In this document: positions 58,399 through 64,000 of the stretch, piece by piece | Layout: every line of letters starts with the position of its first letter | How positions within the stretch are numbered: position 1 is the stretch's first letter | Made by a program: the position numbers and the translations under genes | Notes under the pieces: generated by a model | Told to the model about the DNA's origin: nothing | Database searches by the model: none | The model's input: the letters and a program-made list of their open reading frames with translations, nothing else | Assembly: GCA_029379385.1 (NCBI GenBank) | Contig: CM055615.1 | Location: forward strand, 5,518,001-5,582,000 | DNA: 64,000 nucleotides | Direction of reading: 5' to 3' | Source: Quillaja saponaria | Taxonomy: Eukaryota > Streptophyta > Magnoliopsida > Fabales > Quillajaceae

Positions 58399-61300
58399 TG
58401 TGATAACTATGTGAAATAGAGTTATTTCATATTCTTTTTGTTATATCCCTTATAACTCGATATCATAAAGTCGAGTATTAGACATAATGTATAAATTTTA
58501 GTTATAAAATAAATAAATATTACACTTATATGTATACATAAAATATATACACAAGTAATTTAAAACTTGATTGACATGGATCTTGATCTTGTCTTATGTA
58601 ATTTCATTAATAAATGAAATTAATGTATAAACAAAATAAATTAGTGTACAATTACAATGAGTGTATATATATATATACTACCAAGAATAAATATACACCG
58701 CACATTTCTTTTTCTATTTTTTTTACTTTGACGTTACTTTTTACATTTTATTTTACATCCATTATTTTTTTTAGTCTCTTTCTCTTATTCCCTTTCCTTT
58801 TTGACTGATTTTCATCTTTGTTTTTTCTCCTTCTTAATTGCTTCCACCGCCTTAGCCCTGTTCTAGACAATTCCATGTTGTTTCTTTCATTTGGCCGAGT
58901 ACCTCCTCTTAGAGAAAGGAAGTTTTGTTACACTTCCAGCCGTGACAAGTTTTGGAACCTTTTAGACAGCAGCCTTCATTCCTTCTCCTCTATTTCCTTT
59001 TTTTTTTGGAGACCGGTTATACTCCATTATCTCTTGAATTTTTACTCTTCTTTCAGCCAAACCAACTTTCAGCCATGAATTGGTGGTTTTGGCTGCCTCG
59101 TTTTACTTATCCTTCTCCTAGCCAAGGGCAGTTAGTATGACCTCTAGCACCTTTCAAGGGTTAGGACAACCATTGTGAAACTTCTACTATTGCAGTAAGT
59201 AGAGTGTCTTTTCTTGGTAGTTGTACTTCCTTTTTCTTTTTGGCCATAAGTTATGTGCCTCCTGCTGTAGCTGTGGTTTGCCTCCTTTTATGGCTATTCA
59301 GCAGGGCGGTTTATAAGGAGCCTTTTAGGCTAATGGTGACAAATGAAGGCAGCAACTCTTGCTTTCTTTTTGGAGTGTAGCCATGAGAGTGTGTGGGAGG
59401 GTAACAATGTTCTTAGTGATTGCAGCTAGCCTCTTTCATGTATGGTAAGTCCTTCTAGGTTGTACCTTAATTCTTTAAGATTATTAATAGTTTACTAGTT
59501 TAGACTTAGGATTGAATGAAGTTGTGAAGTTAGGAAAAAAGAACATTTAGGAGGGATATATAATTATTAGAAAAGTAAGTTGTGGAATGGAAATATATTG
59601 ATATAAGAATTGTTTAGTTCAAGTGTTAATGAAAATTAAGTAATTAGTTGATTCGAAATCAATACTTGGAATGTGAATAAGTTGGGAATTAGAATTCTTG
59701 GTGTAGTATATATATGTATACACATACATCAATGGAAGGAACTTATGCACTTAAGATGTTTAATAAAATGTCTACAAGAAACTAGTTATAATATAATGAG
59801 TAAGACTTGGAATTTTTAAATCTTTGCAGTAAGGGATTAATTGAATTTGAATAAAAATTTCATGAACAGGAGTAAAAAATTGTTGGTTAATATTGTGATC
59901 TAAAGATTTAATGAAATTTAGTAGTGAGTATGAACAAAGAGTGATTAGTTTTGGGTAAAATGTTGAAAATAGGGATTAAGTGGTTATTGGAAAGGAGTAG
60001 TGTTCAGATTTTATGGTTCAGAGAAATCCAGTATTTCTGGTGTTTTCGTGACTGAATTAGTTTAAAAGTTTTAAAGAGAAAGTGTAGCTTATCTGATTCA
60101 GGGTATAGTTATCTTTAGAGTTGTTGGACTGCAACAGGGTTTGTGCTGGATTTTTTGTGAGCTTTAGTTAATCTGGAGAACTTTGTATTAGATTGTGGTT
60201 TGAATTAGCTTAGAATCTCTAAACAAGAATTGTTCCTAACATATTAAGGGACAATTATGGAGCTTTGTAGGTTTTAATTTCATGTTATGTATATTTGGGA
60301 AGTGTTGGAAGTCATTGTTGAAATTTTCGAGTTCTAACTGTACCTATTTTGATGTAACTGGTTTTGGAGGGTTTTACAGGATGCTTTAGAAGTGGGGTTC
60401 TAAGATGAATTGTTCCTAACTTCTTGATAAACTATACTGGAAACTTCTGTGATTCAACTCCCAGCTATGAGAATTCTATAAGCACTAGAATCTTATTCTG
60501 GCAACCAGAAATTGTGCGTGTGCCATGTTTATGTTCATATGGGAATTTAAGTGGCTTCAAGGCTAATTTTAAGAAGTTTCTTAATAAAGAAAAGGTAGAT
60601 AACATCCTGGAGATAATGGTTGGACTTGGTTTTGGTTTTTTTGAATTTGGCTAAGTATACAAGTTGAAATCAAATATATCTCTAAGGTAGTTGTGAAAAT
60701 GCCTAAGAGTGGTTTACTTTAAATAAATGCATGAAACTTAGTATCTATAGAGCTTTGTAATTAAAAGGTTATAACCTCTAAAATTAACAAACTAAGTAAT
60801 ACTTGAAAATTTTAATTACAGCTCTGGACATGTTATGGGTCCACCAAAACCTTTGAATCCCAGAAGGAACGACAAGTAAAATCCATAACTTGTTGAGTGG
60901 ATAACATATTCTTTGGTTGCTAGATTAATATATGTAATTGTTTATGTGTATTTGAATAAATGTGTTTATGTAAAGATATATAAGAATATGTAGTGTTTTA
61001 ATTGAGTTATTGAATCATGTTTGACATGTGATCTTGTTTGTGTTTGATAAAGGCCAGTAAAACTAATTTTTATCTAAAATGATTTCTACATACGAAATAG
61101 AATTCGAGTGCACCTAGGATACTTTAATTTGATATGTGATTTAAAATATTCGAGTAACTCAACCTTGAGGATGGATATGTGTGGAGCACATATTTGGTGT
61201 GCGAGAGCAAAATTGTCCTGTGGGAGGATATATTGTGTGCGAGTGCTGAGTTACTCTATTGGCCCTTTGTGTGGTTTGAGTGCTTTAATTGATTTGTTTG

Positions 61301-63431
61301 TATAGTGTATTGCATGACTTGTGTTTGTTTTATTTTACATTTTCTATATTTAAGTAATTGTGAAATTTAATTGTTTTAGAATTCATGTTATTCTGAAATT
61401 ATTTGATTTATGTATTTTATTTATATATTAAGTAATGCTAGTACCCTTTGGGTATGTTTTTTCATTCACTGAGTCCTTGTGACTCACCCTTCTCTTGTTA
61501 ATTAATTTTTTTATAACAAGATCTCAGAGGAAACCAACCACCAATATTTGGCTTGCCGATTGTTATGCAGCAAGGTGCTTATTTGAAATCACATACTTGA
61601 AGTCAAGGGATGAAGTTTGCAATCACATTAGACTTTGGTGCCAGATTTTGCATTGTATATTAGTTCAATCATTTGTTACTATGGTGAGAAATGGAACGGA
61701 GCTCCTTGTGTATATTGTTGTTGTGTAAACTGGTTGAATGTAACCAAAAATTATATATTTGTATTTTGGGCATGTTCCACTTTACAGGGAACCTCTGCCG
61801 AAATTTTTAGTTAAATTTTTATATATTTAAGTAGTAATCATTTTTATTTAAATTGTATTTTTAAACTTTATTTTTAATATTTAATTTGGTCAAGAGTTGT
61901 ATGTGTTTCTTTGATTTAAAGTCAGGGTTACGGAAGTTTGGTTACCCATTCTTTTGGCCAGTCATGCCTCAATAAGAGGTGTGACACTTACTTATTTATT
62001 TTACCTATGTTCTAAAGTTCTAGTTAATCTTTAATTGAATTCCTAGTTAAGTCCTTATCATACTAATATGCCGAATTCTAATTGATTTTCACTAGGAATT
62101 AGTTGTTTAATAAGAGTTCTAATTTATATAAAATTAGGTGTGTGTTTTGAAGGTCTAATGCATGAGAGAATCTTTTTAGAAGTCAAATTAGAGGAAAATT
62201 CATGCAGAACAGACAAACCTCTATTTGAGCAGTGTCCTAATCTAATTCAAAAAGGATTAATTTGAAGGCTGTACCATGGCTCTGAACACTTGGGTGCCGC
62301 AGCACTGAAGAAGCTGGAAATAAATTAAATTTTGCACATGGTGTCACAACGGTACATGAGATGGCTCTATCATGGTGAAGTCCTGAGAATTCTAACATGA
62401 AGTTAGAAAGGAAGTTGCAGTAACGCCATATAGAGGAAGTCGCGGCGCTATTAATGAAGACGAATTCATATTGAAACAGAAGTCTTTGTGCCATAGTGCT
62501 GAGGAATAAGGCATTGTGACATACTTCCATTAGAGTTAAAATCCTAATTAGGTTTGAACTAGGAGAAAAATGCTTATATAAAGATGTCAAGGTTGGGGTT
62601 TAAAGCATACAATTAAATTGAGTTTTTCTAGAGCTAAAGGAAGCCATCAAGAGTGCAAGAAAACAAAAGGAGTTTAGGATGATTGAAGATTGAAGACCGA
62701 CAATCTTTATATTTTTCTCTTTTCCTACACCTCTCTTTTAGTTTTTCTCGTATTTTTCTTGATGATGATTTTATTTGAGTTTATATCTAAACTAGGTAGC
62801 ATGAACTAATCATTTCTCTAGGATTACAATTGAACTCAACATGTAGCTTGATGATGTTTGCTATTTATTAATTGCTTAAGGATTTTGGTAATTGAATTAT
62901 TTATTTTATTACATGCTTAATGCTTCTAGTTAATTAGCTACCAATTAGATTGCATTGGAACCGAGTTTAGTGTTACCCTTGATTGAAATAGCACAAGATT
63001 GAATTCATACTCGTGCTTGTTGAGTTTGATTTGTATATAGGATAGTAATATACCTATATGCCTTGTGTAGCCAATTTTGGTCTAATCTTAAAGATTCTTG
63101 CTTAACTAATTCTTATAAGAATATAGTCAATCAGCTAAGTGAGATATCTATTTATAAGACATAGTAATATGCTTATAATTGAATTAGAACCCTATGTTAA
63201 TAATTATATACCATAACTAAGCATGATAAGATAATAGTAAGTCAAGTGAAGTGTTGAGATAAATTGTAATTCTAGACCTTTATTCATTGAATTCTTAAGT
63301 TTAATTTGTCATTAGTTAGTTTTAGTTTAAATTAGGTTTTTCAACCTATAATTCCTTTGTTTGAATAAAATTAGAGTATCAAATCCGCGAGGAATTGTCA
63401 CTAATATCTAGCTAAGTACTGAAATTAACAT
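58399..63431 (+). repeat. 3' LTR of the Athila/Tat-like element, split by a nested solo LTR
   Basis: Starts after the polypurine-like tract with TGTGATAACTATGTGAAATAGAG, runs to 58438, resumes at 61987 with CTTACTTATTTATTTTACC, and ends near GAAATTAACA at 63431. Net length is about 1.5 kb. The right part contains degenerate GCAGCACTG/GCCATAGTGCTG words, a GAAGACCGACAATC block at 62691, and a CCGCGAGGAATTGTCAC-type segment at 63388 similar to the U5 end of such LTRs. The 3' boundary is an estimate. Confidence 0.55.
58439..61986 (+). mobile_element. Nested solo LTR of a second gypsy family (about 3.55 kb)
   Basis: Begins TGTTATATCCCTTATAACTC and ends AAGAGGTGTGACA, with TGT..ACA inverted termini. 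The ends resemble long Tekay/Del-type LTRs, which start with TGT-A-CC-type text and end GTGTGACA. It interrupts the host LTR exactly between ATTCTTTT and ACTTATTT, as shown by the uninterrupted inverted relative at about 63620-63650. The target duplication is imperfect (CTTTT against CTT). No internal domain or second LTR is present, hence solo. A relative lies at 12.36-14.41 kb. Confidence 0.7.
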
Positions 63432-63439
63432 AATCCTAA

Positions 63440-63664
63440 TTTTATTTTTTATTCAAACAAGCGACTAAATTTTTATAAATTAGAACTCTTATTAAAAACC
63501 TAATTCCTAACCAAAATCAACTAGGATTTAGCATCCTAGTACAATAAAGACTTAACTAGGAATGTAACTAAAAACTAAACAAAGACCAACATTTACTTTA
63601 GAACATATCTAAAATAAATAAGTAAAAGAATATGAAATAACTCTATTTTATAGAGTTATTAGTA
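63440..63664 (-). repeat. Inverted relative of the host LTR start (empty-site reference)
   Basis: In reverse complement it reads AATAGAGTTATTTCATATTC, TTTTACTTATTTATTTTAGA, ATTCCTAGTTAAGTC and AATAAGAGTTCTAATTTAT, in the same order as 58415-58438 plus 61990-62140, without the 3.55 kb insertion. It contains a perfect palindrome AATAACTCTATTTTATAGAGTTATT at 63637-63661. Confidence 0.75.
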
Positions 63665-63709
63665 AACATCAAAGGGATATAATAAAATTATAGAAGGAGT
63701 AGAAAGAGA

Positions 63710-64000
63710 AAGCTATGAAGGTTGTCGGTCTTCAAGCTTCAAAGATCCTTGCTCTTCTTGCTTCCTTGCACCCTAGAGAAGCTCTAATACTCCAAAAAAA
63801 CTTAGCTAACTTGTGTGCTTTTCTAAGTTCCCAAGTCATTCCCATTTAAAAAGGCTTAAAAACCCTCAATTTAAGTCTAATTCAGACTATTTATCGGGCC
63901 AGCAGCCTTGAAGTCCTAGCACTGCGATGCTGAAGTCAATTGAGAAAATCAATGTGCTGGTTCTTGGCAATGGTCTCAGCACTATGGCTCCAGCTTTCTA
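63710..64000 (-). repeat. Inverted copy of the LTR distal part, runs off right edge
   Basis: In reverse complement it matches the 62490-62700 part of the forward LTR: GCCATAGTGCTGAG at the right edge and GAAGACCGACAACC at about 63738. In the inverted orientation this distal part precedes the LTR start (63664), opposite to the forward copy, which suggests an LTR inserted into or next to another LTR. Confidence 0.6.

Overview
This window is nuclear DNA of a flowering plant, most likely a eudicot. It is AT-rich, has GT..AG introns with plant-type AT-rich content, carries plastid-targeted terpene synthase genes of plant subfamilies, and is dominated by plant retrotransposons and CACTA transposons. 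The species cannot be named from the sequence; a rosid is an inference only.

Genes (0-12 kb). Two terpene synthase genes lie on the minus strand. At the left edge is the 5' part of a copalyl diphosphate synthase (class II diterpene cyclase; five exons traced, running off the window at base 1). At 9.18-11.53 kb is a TPS-b-type class I terpene synthase with a plastid transit peptide, an intact DDxxD and an NSE/DTE motif, but one apparent single-base frameshift. A CPS next to a class I synthase is the usual core of a diterpenoid gene cluster, so the pair could act in sequence in plastids. The 7 kb between them holds AT microsatellites, a probable tRNA-derived SINE and anonymous repeats.

Repeat-rich middle (12-32 kb). 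A diverged LTR-like repeat (12.4-14.4 kb) is followed by a head-to-tail duplication of about 4.7 kb (14.81-19.63 and 19.63-24.25 kb). Next come a 1.8 kb element with about 365-bp terminal inverted repeats (24.37-26.18 kb), a LINE 3' end with an RNase H domain (28.5-29.7 kb), a small foldback element (30.1-30.5 kb) and an array of a GC-richer short motif (32.1-32.5 kb).

Transposon block (32.5-56.5 kb). Two related, 5'-truncated CACTA (En/Spm) elements on the minus strand (32.57-37.30 and 50.19-56.5 kb) flank a complete but dead Ty1/copia element with perfect AATTA target duplications (37.87-42.45 kb), a broken plant-mobile-domain gene (44.5-46.0 kb) and a decayed ATL-type RING-H2 gene (47.28-47.71 kb).

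Right end (56.5-64 kb). The 3' internal end of an Athila/Tat-like Ty3/gypsy element runs into its 3' LTR. That LTR is split by a 3.55 kb solo LTR of another gypsy family. An inverted relative of the host LTR near 63.5 kb preserves the empty insertion site.

Only CPS looks undamaged over the part visible. I found no tRNA, rRNA, CRISPR array or bacterial-type feature, and no convincing wholly new system. The most biologically interesting item is the CPS/TPS-b pair.
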